From a virus, in the IMG/VR virus record IMGVR_UViG_3300031539_000008, positions 38,605-102,604 of that record: a stretch of 64,000 bases of DNA; one strand, written 5' to 3'. Below, one piece after another: positions 23,879-32,297 of the stretch. Numbering within the stretch: position 1 is the stretch's first letter; every line of letters starts with the position of its first letter. Below the pieces are notes generated by a model, which worked only from the letters and a program-made list of their open reading frames with translations, was not told where the DNA came from and ran no database searches. The position numbers and the translations under genes are program-made.

Positions 23879-24262
23879 CTAGCCACTGTCACCCTCGGAG
23901 GCGGGCGTTGTCTTGCGCTTGCGCTTCTTTCCCCGGAAGCTGGCGCGTTGCAGGCCGCCTAGCAGTCCCTGGACTGCGCGGCCGGCGAAGGCCGCCACGA
24001 GATCGTCGGGGTCCTCGTACTCATCGTCTCCGTCTCCGTCTCCGTCGTCATCCTCATCGGCCTCAGCGCGGCGAGATGTCTTCGTCTTCGTCTTCGTCTT
24101 CGGTCCCGGCTCGACTTCCATGGTCGGTATGTTCGGGTCGCTGGCGAGGCCCTTGACTGTCTCCCACAGCTCCTCCGCGGAGGAGCATATGTGGACATCC
24201 CCACCTGGGTCAGTCACGACCATGGTTTCGCCGTTTTTGGATTGGCGGATGTCGATCAGCAT
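23879..24262 (-). CDS. Acidic/basic low-complexity protein (127 aa)
   Basis: N-terminal small domain (MLIDIRQSKNGETMVVTDPG, CSSAEELWETVKGLA), then a KTKTKTKT run, an Asp/Gly dipeptide run (DDDGDGDGDDEYED), a hydrophobic-amphipathic helix (LVAAFAGRAVQGLLGGL) and a basic tail KKRKRKTT. Function unknown. Confidence 0.6.
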   Translation of the reverse strand: MLIDIRQSKNGETMVVTDPGGDVHICSSAEELWETVKGLASDPNIPTMEVEPGPKTKTKTKTSRRAEADEDDDGDGDGDDEYEDPDDLVAAFAGRAVQGLLGGLQRASFRGKKRKRKTTPASEGDSG

Positions 24263-24315
24263 CGGACACCCCCGATTCGATTGGCGTTGTCGAGTAGCAT
24301 GGCCGGGATTCTACC

Positions 24316-24981
24316 CTACCCGCCCGGCTGCTGCTGAAACTTCACCCAGGGGAATGGGCCGTCTGGCGAATAGAGGCCGTAGTAGGCCATCGAGGCGGCG
24401 ATGCTCGCGTCGCTGACGGTGGCAGACTCGAAAATTACCTCGCCGCTGTCCTCGTCGATCACGCGCGAGAAGTATCCGCCGAGGTCGTCGTCTGGCAGGA
24501 CGCACCAGCGGCGTCCGGGCTCCATGACCTCAAGCGGATCCAGCGTGTCGTCGATGGACTCCCACTGCTCAGTGGCCTCGTTGTAGGCCAGCCAGTCGAA
24601 GGGGCCCGGCTCCGCGTCATCGCACGCGCCCGCGGGCGGCTGGAACTGCGTCTGCGGATCCATGCTGTCCGCCATCTCCTCCAGAGCCGTCAGGACCTCC
24701 TCCATCGAGTTGGCCATCGGCCCGGATGTCCAGTTGCCGTCGAGAAGCAGCTCCCCCACGTACTTGGCGGTGCCGCTCGGTGTCGACCAGACTCGGTACT
24801 GGTAGGCCGTTCCGCCCTCGGACTCGATCTCACCCTCATCGACGATTTGGTCCTGATCCGCGGATCCGTTTCCTGATCCGGTCTGATCCGTGGATCCGTT
24901 TTGCGCACCGTAGCCGCGCTTCTTGCGTCCGAGGGCCATCAACACGATTGCGCCGATAGCGAGTGGGATGACAGCGTTCAT
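24316..24981 (-). CDS. N-terminally anchored late protein (221 aa)
   Basis: MNAVIPLAIGAIVLMALGRKKRGYG: helix 3-18 then RKKR. Gly/Asn/Gln-rich linker (about 25-45), then a beta-rich domain (YQYRVWSTPSGTAKYVGELL, NEATEQWESI, WCVLPDDDLGGYFSRV). Stop overlaps nothing downstream; ATG overlaps the upstream stop (ATGA at 24978-24981). First of a series of similarly anchored proteins. Confidence 0.7.
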   Translation of the reverse strand: MNAVIPLAIGAIVLMALGRKKRGYGAQNGSTDQTGSGNGSADQDQIVDEGEIESEGGTAYQYRVWSTPSGTAKYVGELLLDGNWTSGPMANSMEEVLTALEEMADSMDPQTQFQPPAGACDDAEPGPFDWLAYNEATEQWESIDDTLDPLEVMEPGRRWCVLPDDDLGGYFSRVIDEDSGEVIFESATVSDASIAASMAYYGLYSPDGPFPWVKFQQQPGG

Positions 24982-25508
24982 CGGATCATCCTCGCGAGCA
25001 GCCCCTCTGGGAGAGACCTGGGAAGTGTGGTTGACGCATATTGTACGCCCATGTCGTACCCATGCTGCATGGCCATCTGCATGGCCGTTTCTGAAAACGT
25101 CTGCTCGGAGAATATCATGGCGGCTGCCGGCCATGGGTCGCCCAGAGAACACCTGGGATCCGTCGCCAGCCTGGTTACTTCTTCGGCGTAAGCGCGTGCG
25201 AAGTCGATGTTGTCAGCCATGACCCCTGGGGCCGGGCCAAGTGCCTTGCGCAACACAACCAGCGTGGAATCTGGCGACGCCGCTTCCTCCGGGGTCATGG
25301 GGAACCCAAGATTGGTCATCCCCTTCGCCGCCAACTGGGCCACCCTGGCAAGCAAGCGGATGGCCTCCTGCTGTGTCTGCGGTGTGTACTGGATGGGGTT
25401 GCACTCAGCGTCAATGAAGTAGATGGACCCACCGCCTCCGCCCTTGGCCTTACCCTTGGCCACGGCTAGAAGCGCCGCGCCGCCAGCGATCAGGAGCCAG
25501 GGACTCAT
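24978..25508 (-). CDS. N-terminally anchored late protein (176 aa)
   Basis: ATG 25508: MSPWLLIAGGAALLAVAKGKAKGGGGG, membrane helix then Lys/Gly linker. Soluble helical domain begins IYFIDAECNPIQYTPQTQQE and includes ATDPRCSLGDPWPAAAMIF; ends LARMIR. No family recognised. Confidence 0.7.
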   Translation of the reverse strand: MSPWLLIAGGAALLAVAKGKAKGGGGGSIYFIDAECNPIQYTPQTQQEAIRLLARVAQLAAKGMTNLGFPMTPEEAASPDSTLVVLRKALGPAPGVMADNIDFARAYAEEVTRLATDPRCSLGDPWPAAAMIFSEQTFSETAMQMAMQHGYDMGVQYASTTLPRSLPEGLLARMIR

Positions 25509-26029
25509 CCGAACGCCCCAGTCTCCGCGTCGTAGCGGATGTCCTTGATCCCACGCGCAGACAGCCCCGCGTTGACCATCTCCGCGATGCGGAGCAGCGC
25601 GTCGCGGTAGGGCAGGTACTCCTCCGGACAGGTGACCTCCAGGATGCAGGTCGGCGGCAACATGATCGGCGCCCCCGCGTTGTACGGGTAGGCGCCCCAG
25701 TAGCTCACCCGCGTCATCCATCCGCTGAGCCACTCCCCGCCCACCGGGGTCACGAAGCCGTCCTGGGTCATGCCCGGTACGCCCGCGTCGATCCCGTCCT
25801 GGCCGAGGAATGGCCCGACAGTGGGCAGATTCTCCAGGGCGATGTCGACGTATCCGGCCTCCCGGTCAGCCTGCTCGGCGGTGTCGGCATCCGGGGCTGG
25901 ACCTGGGCCGCCCTTCGGGAGCGTGCCGGTCACGTCGGTGACTCCACCCTTGCCGCCGTTTTTTGCGCGTCGACCGAGCATGACCATGGCACCGGCAACA
26001 GCGGCGAGATAGAAGATTGATTTGTTCAT
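25505..26029 (-). CDS. N-terminally anchored late protein (174 aa)
   Basis: MNKSIFYLAAVAGAMVMLGRRAKNGGKGG: helix 5-18, then basic/Gly linker. Soluble part contains EYLPYRDALLRIAEMVNAGL and a Cys (CILEVTCPEE). Both ends overlap neighbours by four bases. Function unknown. Confidence 0.7.
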   Translation of the reverse strand: MNKSIFYLAAVAGAMVMLGRRAKNGGKGGVTDVTGTLPKGGPGPAPDADTAEQADREAGYVDIALENLPTVGPFLGQDGIDAGVPGMTQDGFVTPVGGEWLSGWMTRVSYWGAYPYNAGAPIMLPPTCILEVTCPEEYLPYRDALLRIAEMVNAGLSARGIKDIRYDAETGAFG

Positions 26030-26973
26030 GGGAGATTGTCCTCTGGGGAAAATGGAGCGCCGCCTACAACGTCCTCTTGGATTCGGTCGCTAATCCACCG
26101 ATAGAACTCTTTGACGTTTCCGCTCGACCACTTCTTGTCGTCCAGCACGCACTCAGGACTCAGCTCATGGATGATGGACCGCGCAATTTGCATAGCCTTC
26201 TCCGTTGGGCCCCATCCTCCGTCTGGTCCGTAGTTGTAGAGGTAGTCGGCATACCCCATCGCGCTGTTTCCGGGGATGGCCAGCGCCTGTGCCAGTGTCG
26301 GAGCCTCCATGGCCATGTTGGACCAGAATCTGCGCCCGACGAGGGCGCCACACGCAGGGGTGAGCCACGCGCTGTTACCCTCCCAGTCGAATGAGCGAGC
26401 CTGGATGATCAGACTGATGGCGTTCTGAACGACGTAGGCGTATGCCTCGGTGCTATTTTTGAGGTCCGCGGGAAGTTTACCCAAGTCCAGGTCGATCTCA
26501 TTTTTGCTTCCCATCGTTCGGTCCCAGTAGAACGGGACATTCCTGATGTCCACCGCGTACTCTCCGACCTGCCCCGTGACCCCTCCGTCCATGTATGACA
26601 CTCCCGACGGCGGCAACTGCTGAAGCACGAACTCGATGTCGGGATTGGAGATGGCGGCCGGATTGATGACTTGGCCAAGGAGCCCCCAGTCCTCTGAGGC
26701 ATCCTCCCATCCTCCCACCAGCGGGATGCTGGTGAAGATGTAGATGGCGGCGGTGGCAGTGTCCATGGTGGCGATGGGCGCGTCGTACGACCCACTCATT
26801 TCCCCTACGGACTCCCTCTGGATCGACACATTGTCGGGCAGCCAATAACCGTCGAATTCCCTGGATCCTTTGTGGCCGAGCTTCTTTGCCGTGCGCGCCG
26901 CACTCTTGCCTGCCGACTTCGTCACGACGACAGCGGCAGCGCCGACCAGCATCAGTGCGACCAGCGGGTTCAT
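26026..26973 (-). CDS. N-terminally anchored late protein (315 aa)
   Basis: MNPLVALMLVGAAAVVVTKSAGKSAARTAKK: one helix, then a basic segment. Large soluble domain with GYWLPDNVSIQRESVGEM, IYIFTSIPLVGGWEDASED, PFYWDRTMGSKNEIDL and LSPECVLDDKKWSSGNVKEF. No recognised fold. Confidence 0.7.
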   Translation of the reverse strand: MNPLVALMLVGAAAVVVTKSAGKSAARTAKKLGHKGSREFDGYWLPDNVSIQRESVGEMSGSYDAPIATMDTATAAIYIFTSIPLVGGWEDASEDWGLLGQVINPAAISNPDIEFVLQQLPPSGVSYMDGGVTGQVGEYAVDIRNVPFYWDRTMGSKNEIDLDLGKLPADLKNSTEAYAYVVQNAISLIIQARSFDWEGNSAWLTPACGALVGRRFWSNMAMEAPTLAQALAIPGNSAMGYADYLYNYGPDGGWGPTEKAMQIARSIIHELSPECVLDDKKWSSGNVKEFYRWISDRIQEDVVGGAPFSPEDNLP

Positions 26974-26974
26974 T

Positions 26975-27844
26975 TCAGCTAAACTCCTTGATCATGTCGC
27001 GCAGACGAATCCACGCCTGAATGTAGTCCTGGTGCCCGGGGTCATTTGGATCCAAAACCTCTGGCCCATCGGCGTACGCATGATGGAATGCCCAGTCGGT
27101 GCGGTCCTCCAGGTTGAGATTCTGATCCAGGGCCTTGTAGGCCCACTCCCGCTCATGCCACATCTGGGCCTCCAGCGGAAAGCGCTCCCTCCACGCCGCA
27201 TCCATGACCTGCATGGCAGGCTGGTACAGGTGGCGATAGAACAGCCGGTAGAGCGCGGGCTCCTGGGCCGAGAAGTCGGCGAACGCCTGGAGATAGGCGT
27301 CCCAGGACGGATAGTCCTGGACGACGGGGAGCTTGGCCGCGCACATCTCGTACACGCCCCCGTCGAAGTCGAACAGGTACTGCATCGCCCATCGTTTGGT
27401 GGGTGACTCAAACGGGGTCTCGCCCGCATCGAAGAGGATTTCGTCCCAGTGGTCGGGCGGCGATGACGCCAGCTCGGCGTCATCCTCAGCCACGGTGTCC
27501 ACGACGGAGTTGTAGAACTCCACGATGTCGTCCGTGATCAAAGGACGGAACTGCTTGCCCACGGCGTACGCCTTGCAGTCCTCAGATACCCACATGGTCG
27601 CAGGCCACTCCTCGGTGGTTACATCCTGCGGAAACTCGTAGCCGTCTGGCATCACGTAGTCCTCCAGCACGGCAAGAACCTGCTGGTTCTCTGGTGTGGG
27701 TGCAGGCTCTCCGTCTCCTCCGTCTCCTCCGCCGTTGGGCTCAGGGAGCGGTTCGGGCGGCGGAATTGGCTTGTGCTTCTTCTTGCCACCGGCCAGCGCC
27801 AGGAGCAGGAGTGCTCCACCTCCGATTATGATTCCTGGATTCAT
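26975..27844 (-). CDS. N-terminally anchored late protein, WVSxDCxA paralogue 1 (289 aa)
   Basis: MNPGIIIGGGALLLLALAGGKKKHKP, then a Pro/Gly/Asp linker. Residues about 75-100 carry ATMWVSEDCKAYAVGKQFRP, matching a motif in the next gene (LWVSDDCQAFVMGQNWLP). The remainder is helical with many aromatic residues. The paralogy suggests a shared virion-membrane scaffold. Confidence 0.7.
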   Translation of the reverse strand: MNPGIIIGGGALLLLALAGGKKKHKPIPPPEPLPEPNGGGDGGDGEPAPTPENQQVLAVLEDYVMPDGYEFPQDVTTEEWPATMWVSEDCKAYAVGKQFRPLITDDIVEFYNSVVDTVAEDDAELASSPPDHWDEILFDAGETPFESPTKRWAMQYLFDFDGGVYEMCAAKLPVVQDYPSWDAYLQAFADFSAQEPALYRLFYRHLYQPAMQVMDAAWRERFPLEAQMWHEREWAYKALDQNLNLEDRTDWAFHHAYADGPEVLDPNDPGHQDYIQAWIRLRDMIKEFS

Positions 27845-28605
27845 TAGAACTCGATCCCTCCCTCGTACTCGTCGATGGCGGATTGGATGTCTGCAACGGA
27901 CGCCGAGGTGATGAAGCTGAGGAGGAAGTCGAGCGCGGGGTACTCCTTGCGCCAGGCTCGGAAGCTAGCCTGCCACTGCGCTGCATTGGCACCTCCGGCC
28001 CCTGGAAGCGTCTCCGCGCATGCTGCTGCCGAAGGCGACGAATCTGCCAGCGCCTGGATGGCGAACCGCACGCTCATCGGAAGGTCGCTTGGGTAGATTC
28101 CAACCTCGGCATAGCTGTTGTAATCGCCCCATGAAGATGGCAGAGATTTGCTCACGTATGCCCCCGGAACCCTGGCCCCAACCTGACCTGCGAAATCGAG
28201 GACGATCGCGTTTGGCATCGTGTGGATGGGATCGCTCCCATCTCCGATTTCGGCCAGCATGGTCTGGTTGATGACGTTCCACTTGAGCAGGTTTTCTTCC
28301 TGCGCCATCCACTGGTAGGGGCTGAGCGCTCCGACTGTCGGAAGCCAGTTTTGGCCCATCACGAACGCTTGGCAGTCATCGGAGACCCACAGATCGTTGG
28401 AGGTCATGCCGTCTGGAATCTGCTTCCCGTATCCGCCACCCTTGGGCAGCCAGCCAGACTTGCTTCCACCTGGGATCGGGTCCGTCTTGTTCGGATCGTC
28501 TGGATCGATCAGCGGCTTGAGGGGACCGCCGCCGTTCTTCTTCTTCCCTCCGAGGAGGGCGAGGAGCAAAAGACCTCCGCCGACGATGACTACTGGTTCT
28601 GGCAT
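27844..28605 (-). CDS. N-terminally anchored late protein, WVSxDCxA paralogue 2 (253 aa)
   Basis: MPEPVVIVGGGLLLLALLGGKKKNGGGP, linker, then PDGMTSNDLWVSDDCQAFVM at about 65-84. The C-terminal half is helical (SVRFAIQALADSSPSAAACA, FRAWRKEYPALDFLLSFI). Stop and start overlap neighbours. Confidence 0.7.
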   Translation of the reverse strand: MPEPVVIVGGGLLLLALLGGKKKNGGGPLKPLIDPDDPNKTDPIPGGSKSGWLPKGGGYGKQIPDGMTSNDLWVSDDCQAFVMGQNWLPTVGALSPYQWMAQEENLLKWNVINQTMLAEIGDGSDPIHTMPNAIVLDFAGQVGARVPGAYVSKSLPSSWGDYNSYAEVGIYPSDLPMSVRFAIQALADSSPSAAACAETLPGAGGANAAQWQASFRAWRKEYPALDFLLSFITSASVADIQSAIDEYEGGIEF

Positions 28606-28625
28606 GACGTTCTCCTTGCGACACT

Positions 28626-29216
28626 CTAGCCGCTTATTTCTGGGAATTGAAGTTGACCACTCTGGTTGAAGTAGGCGATGGCCTGCTCGACGTAGCTCTG
28701 CACGTAGTCGGCAAGTTGGGTCATAGCCTCGGGGACGGATCCGCCCGGATCAGCATCCGGCCCGAGTTCCTCGCTCAGCGGCAGCTTGCACAGCGTGCCG
28801 ACAGACGAGATTTCGTTGGTGGCATAGGCGACGGGAGAGTTTGCCACGAGAAGGTGAGCGACGACTACCGCGGAGAGATTCTCCTCTGCTCCGTACAGTG
28901 CGGTCTGATCCTCAGCGTTGGGTTGCGGCTGTGCGCCGATGGCTTCGACGATCTCGACAAGTGCCGGAAGCGCGTACCCACCAAACCATGCACTCTCGTT
29001 CGGCAGGATAGTCCAGACCTCGCACATGCCGCCCACGGAGATCTGCGGGGGCCCATCCTCGGAGGGTGTGCAAGACCGCTCGTTTTCGTCCCAGTGGAAT
29101 CCGACCGGGCATTCAGACGGCTGCGGGGGAAGCGGGGGCGTTTTCTGCCCCTTCTTCTTGCCCTTGGCTAGAAGCATCGCACCGCCGTAAAGAAGGAGTA
29201 GCGTGACCGGTTCCAT
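28626..29216 (-). CDS. N-terminally anchored late protein (196 aa)
   Basis: MEPVTLLLLYGGAMLLAKGKKKGQKTPP: helix then Lys-rich linker and a Pro-rich stretch. A short Cys-bracketed segment (CPVGFHWDENERSCTP, like a small disulfide knot) precedes a helical domain. Function unknown. Confidence 0.7.
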   Translation of the reverse strand: MEPVTLLLLYGGAMLLAKGKKKGQKTPPLPPQPSECPVGFHWDENERSCTPSEDGPPQISVGGMCEVWTILPNESAWFGGYALPALVEIVEAIGAQPQPNAEDQTALYGAEENLSAVVVAHLLVANSPVAYATNEISSVGTLCKLPLSEELGPDADPGGSVPEAMTQLADYVQSYVEQAIAYFNQSGQLQFPEISG

Positions 29217-29219
29217 GAC

Positions 29220-30083
29220 TCACTTCTTTCGGGATAGGATGAATACGCCAACGCCGAGGGCCAAAAGGACTACGCCTGGAGTCTTCCGCAGTGCACCTGT
29301 GATTCCTTTCAGAATTGCGAATATGTCAGCCAGGATCCCCGCGATGTCTTCGGCCGCCCTTTCGATTTTTGCGAAGACCTGATCTTGTTCTTCCAGTGCT
29401 CCGTCGAACAGGCCATCGTCGATAGCGGCGATGATCCAGAACTCGCGTCGCATCTCCAGCTCGTGCTCCAGGGCAACGATGACTTGGTTGATCAGCGAAA
29501 GCGCAAAGAGGTAGTCGGGGCCAGTGCAGCTCGGCGCATGGATGTCCGACCAGAAATCCTGGCAGGCGTTGTAGTCCCAGAAGAACAGCGGGCCTTCCAG
29601 GTTGTTCTCCACGTGCTCCCATGCCTGCTCGGTCATCTCGCGCGGATCAGGCATCTGGACGATGCCTCCGGCGAGAACGGGGAACATGGGTCGGTACACG
29701 TTCTCGTAGCGCAGGGTGATGTTCTCCAGGTCCGCATCGAGCTGCTTGAGGCCTTGCTCCCCAAGGCTAACCTGGGCCCGGTATCCGCGTACGCGAGCCA
29801 GGGTCGATCCCAGGCCGTTGACCGTATGCGCCAGTAGCTTGAGGCGGCTCTCCCTCGCCTGCATGAGCAGGCCGTCCACGGTCACCATCAGCTCAGTCGC
29901 CTCGGCGATCTTTGACAGATCTACCTCGCTCAGGTTTGGCGCGGTTTTGGCCTGCGAGATCATCGAGCGAGCGAGGCGGGCCTGGTCCTCAGACTTCTCC
30001 TCAACTGCGACGAGGTTTCGATACAGCTTCTTCGTCCGCGCAAACAGACCGCCAGCGTCGATGGTGTAGGCGCTACTCGCCAT
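29220..30083 (-). CDS. Helical protein with C-terminal membrane anchor (287 aa)
   Basis: MASSAYTIDAGGLFARTKKL. Mostly alpha-helical/coiled (KSEDQARLARSMISQAKTA, LLMQARESRLKLLAHTVNGL). One membrane helix at the extreme C-terminus (TPGVVLLALGVGVFILSRKK), a tail anchor of orientation opposite to the neighbouring N-anchored proteins. Overlaps the upstream gene by 11 bases. Confidence 0.65.
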   Translation of the reverse strand: MASSAYTIDAGGLFARTKKLYRNLVAVEEKSEDQARLARSMISQAKTAPNLSEVDLSKIAEATELMVTVDGLLMQARESRLKLLAHTVNGLGSTLARVRGYRAQVSLGEQGLKQLDADLENITLRYENVYRPMFPVLAGGIVQMPDPREMTEQAWEHVENNLEGPLFFWDYNACQDFWSDIHAPSCTGPDYLFALSLINQVIVALEHELEMRREFWIIAAIDDGLFDGALEEQDQVFAKIERAAEDIAGILADIFAILKGITGALRKTPGVVLLALGVGVFILSRKK

Positions 30084-31128
30084 GACCCCTCGCCATCATC
30101 CCGGGAGGCGGGGTGATACCGTTGCTTCCGTCGGACCAGGAGACGCCAAGGGTAGTGACGACGCCAGCTCCCAGGCTTGCTTCGTTCAGCTTGGGGAGCC
30201 ACACGGTGGGCCGATCATCTCCCCACGGCGTGGGCTCGGCGCCAGGGAGTTCGTGGTCGTCGTCCCAGGTGGTCGGAAGGTCATTCGCCGGCGAGCAAAC
30301 GATCAGGGAGACGTACTGCGCCACATCCTGCTCAGAGGGCTGGCCAATAGCCGTTAGCGCCGCACGGGCGATTCCATGGATGGTCTCGTCGCCCTCAACC
30401 GTGTGGAAGACGCCGTGTGCGACCTTGTTGTCGGTCGGATGATAGGCGTAGGGATCCGGCCGCCGTCGCATCACCCGCTTGCGCCGGAGTGTCAGCGACC
30501 GCCGAGGTGCCTCTGCCTGCGGAGGCATGGGCGTTGCTCGACCAATACGCGGCGATGGCTCCTCACGCTCGGGCTCACTCTCCTCTTCCTCGTCAGCATG
30601 CCCGTCCGCATCGCCGTCGCCGTCGCCGTCGCCGTCCTCCTCGATTTCCTCGATTTCCCGCTCGCGAGCATGGGACGTGGCATCATCTGCGATGCGTTCT
30701 TCCTGGGCGGCCAGTAGGGTGTTCACGCGCAAGCGGATGCGCTTGTAGATCATGGTGGCGCCAACGTCCCGGTCGCCATCGCGCAACTCTGGCGGCCATG
30801 GGAACTCCATGCCGGTCACCGGATGGATGGGATAGATAGTTTTTGCCACGGCCAGCGTCAGCCGATCAGGATCGGGCTCGCCCTTGTCCAGCAGTTCCTG
30901 GGCGACCTCGCTCACACGATGCGGCTGCCAGGGGAAGGTGGTCCAGCTCTGCTTGATCCGTCCGTTTCCACCCTTGACGCGACTGTGAGTCCTACGCGCA
31001 GGTCGTCTCAGCGTTCGCCGTGAAGACGCATCCGCAGTCTTGCCGGCGACACCCCTACGCTTGCCTCTGCTGTGTCCCTTTTTTCCGGCGAGAAGAAGCG
31101 CGCTTCCGATGACGAGAAAATGGATCAC
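30073..31128 (-). CDS. N-terminally anchored LysM-like protein (351 aa)
   Basis: The GTG at 31128 has an ideal AGGAGG ribosome-binding site and overlaps the upstream TGA. MIHFLVIGSALLLAGKKGHS anchor, then RGKRRGVAGKTAD. A Gly/Asp run (DGDGDGDGDADGHADEEEE, about 170-188) separates a helical part from a region FHTVEGDETIHGIARAAL that resembles a LysM motif (V-x-x-G-D-T-x2-x-I-A), followed by VWLPKLNEA. LysM domains bind peptidoglycan, consistent with cell-wall contact of an envelope protein. Confidence 0.65.
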   Translation of the reverse strand: MIHFLVIGSALLLAGKKGHSRGKRRGVAGKTADASSRRTLRRPARRTHSRVKGGNGRIKQSWTTFPWQPHRVSEVAQELLDKGEPDPDRLTLAVAKTIYPIHPVTGMEFPWPPELRDGDRDVGATMIYKRIRLRVNTLLAAQEERIADDATSHAREREIEEIEEDGDGDGDGDADGHADEEEESEPEREEPSPRIGRATPMPPQAEAPRRSLTLRRKRVMRRRPDPYAYHPTDNKVAHGVFHTVEGDETIHGIARAALTAIGQPSEQDVAQYVSLIVCSPANDLPTTWDDDHELPGAEPTPWGDDRPTVWLPKLNEASLGAGVVTTLGVSWSDGSNGITPPPGMMARGHGE

Positions 31129-31841
31129 GTAAAGCCTCCTGGTTGCGCCCACGGTGGTGGGGTGCCCGACAACTTCGCGAGCAGTGAACTTGGCGGATTG
31201 CGTCCCGATGGCGGGCAGACGATCTGGGCCGGGACTGCACCCATGCCGGGAGCACGTGCTGACGGCGCTTGCTGGATCGCCGGCAGCCACAGCAGTCCGA
31301 AGTTGGTGCGTTGAGATGGCGGGGTGAAAGTGGTGTCCTTCACGGGCCATCGCGCAGCGTGCAGGGACTTGAGCGCGTCTGGATTCTGCTTCTCGAAAGC
31401 CAGAGACGCACTGATGCCGCCGACTACGGTGTTACCGCTGTCGGGTACGCCGTAGTAGTAGCGATTCCAGTCGCTGCTGTTGATGCACCTTGCGTACGCG
31501 GTCACTTGCTGCGCCGTCATAGTGGGGACGCCGAAGATGGCCATGGCGGCCACCGCATCGACCAGCGCGCGATCAACCTCCAGGTCAGCAGCGGACACCG
31601 GATAGAACGTGCCGAAGACCGGCTGGCCAGGATTCGACAGGGGCACTTGAAGCTGAGTCCCTCCGTTTCCGTTTCCGTTTCCGTTTCCGTTTCCGTTTCC
31701 GTTTCCGTTTCCGTTTCCGCCGCCAGACGATCCACCGCCACCGCCACCGCCACCGCTACCTCCCGTCGTGGATGATCCTCCGCGTCGTCCGAGTGCGGCA
31801 GCGGCAAGGAGTCCGAGTCCGAGAATGACGATCGGTTTCAT
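31125..31841 (-). CDS. N-terminally anchored protein with Gly-Asn repeat linker (238 aa)
   Basis: ATG 31841: MKPIVILGLGLLAAAALGRRGG, Gly/Ser linker, then a GN dipeptide run (about 48-63) encoded by a hexanucleotide repeat. The C-terminal domain has NSSDWNRYYYGVPDSGNTVV and, near the end, SARAPGMGAVPAQ, a site like the motif found in other late proteins. Function unknown. Confidence 0.65.
   Translation of the reverse strand: MKPIVILGLGLLAAAALGRRGGSSTTGGSGGGGGGGGSSGGGNGNGNGNGNGNGNGNGNGGTQLQVPLSNPGQPVFGTFYPVSAADLEVDRALVDAVAAMAIFGVPTMTAQQVTAYARCINSSDWNRYYYGVPDSGNTVVGGISASLAFEKQNPDALKSLHAARWPVKDTTFTPPSQRTNFGLLWLPAIQQAPSARAPGMGAVPAQIVCPPSGRNPPSSLLAKLSGTPPPWAQPGGFT
31661..31719. repeat. GTTTCC-type hexanucleotide repeat
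   Basis: About nine tandem copies of a 6-bp unit (plus-strand TTTCCG) encoding Gly-Asn repeats on the minus strand. Such tracts slip easily and may vary in length. Confidence 0.8.
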
Positions 31842-32296
31842 CTGGCACCTCTTGGGCAACGGCATACGCCGCGTTTCACGTCTTCGCTCGGGTCGTATCG
31901 CATGTTGTCGCTGACGACGTAGGCGTGGTACGCCTGGTCAATCGGGCGCCCGTAGTGATCGTACTGCTGCTCCAGCACGACGTAGGCTGGACGGTTGAGG
32001 TGGTAGCGAATCCAGGCGGCAAGGTACGCCGACATATCCGCGCACGTCCCAACTTTCTCCTCCAGCAGCTTGTCCGCCGCCAATATGACCTGGCAGAAGT
32101 CCTCGCTGCGACACATCATCGGGTCAACGTACTCAACCCCTGCGTGGAGCAGGCAGCAGGGCGTGTTGGGGTCGAGGCCGAAGAAGATCTGATTGTGCTG
32201 GACTAATCCCTCTAACATCGCCTCCAGCATCTGTACCGTGGACTGGCCGTTGAGCGACCGGAAGCGAAAGCGGAGTTGCATATCATCGCCGACCAC
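31838..32296 (-). CDS. Transglutaminase-like (papain-fold) putative peptidase (152 aa)
   Basis: GTG 32296 chosen (ATG 32281 is the alternative). A plausible catalytic triad is C85 in KVGTCADMSAYLAAWIRYHL, H124 in QAYHAYVVSD and D135 in NMRYDPSED. This is the C-H-D order and spacing of the transglutaminase-like superfamily, whose bacterial members are often cysteine peptidases or amidases. The protein is soluble and Cys-rich near its C-terminus (VCRCPRGAR). It lies immediately downstream of the capsid candidates, where tailless viruses often encode maturation proteases. Target unknown. Confidence 0.6.
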   Translation of the reverse strand: MVGDDMQLRFRFRSLNGQSTVQMLEAMLEGLVQHNQIFFGLDPNTPCCLLHAGVEYVDPMMCRSEDFCQVILAADKLLEEKVGTCADMSAYLAAWIRYHLNRPAYVVLEQQYDHYGRPIDQAYHAYVVSDNMRYDPSEDVKRGVCRCPRGAR

Positions 32297-32297
32297 A

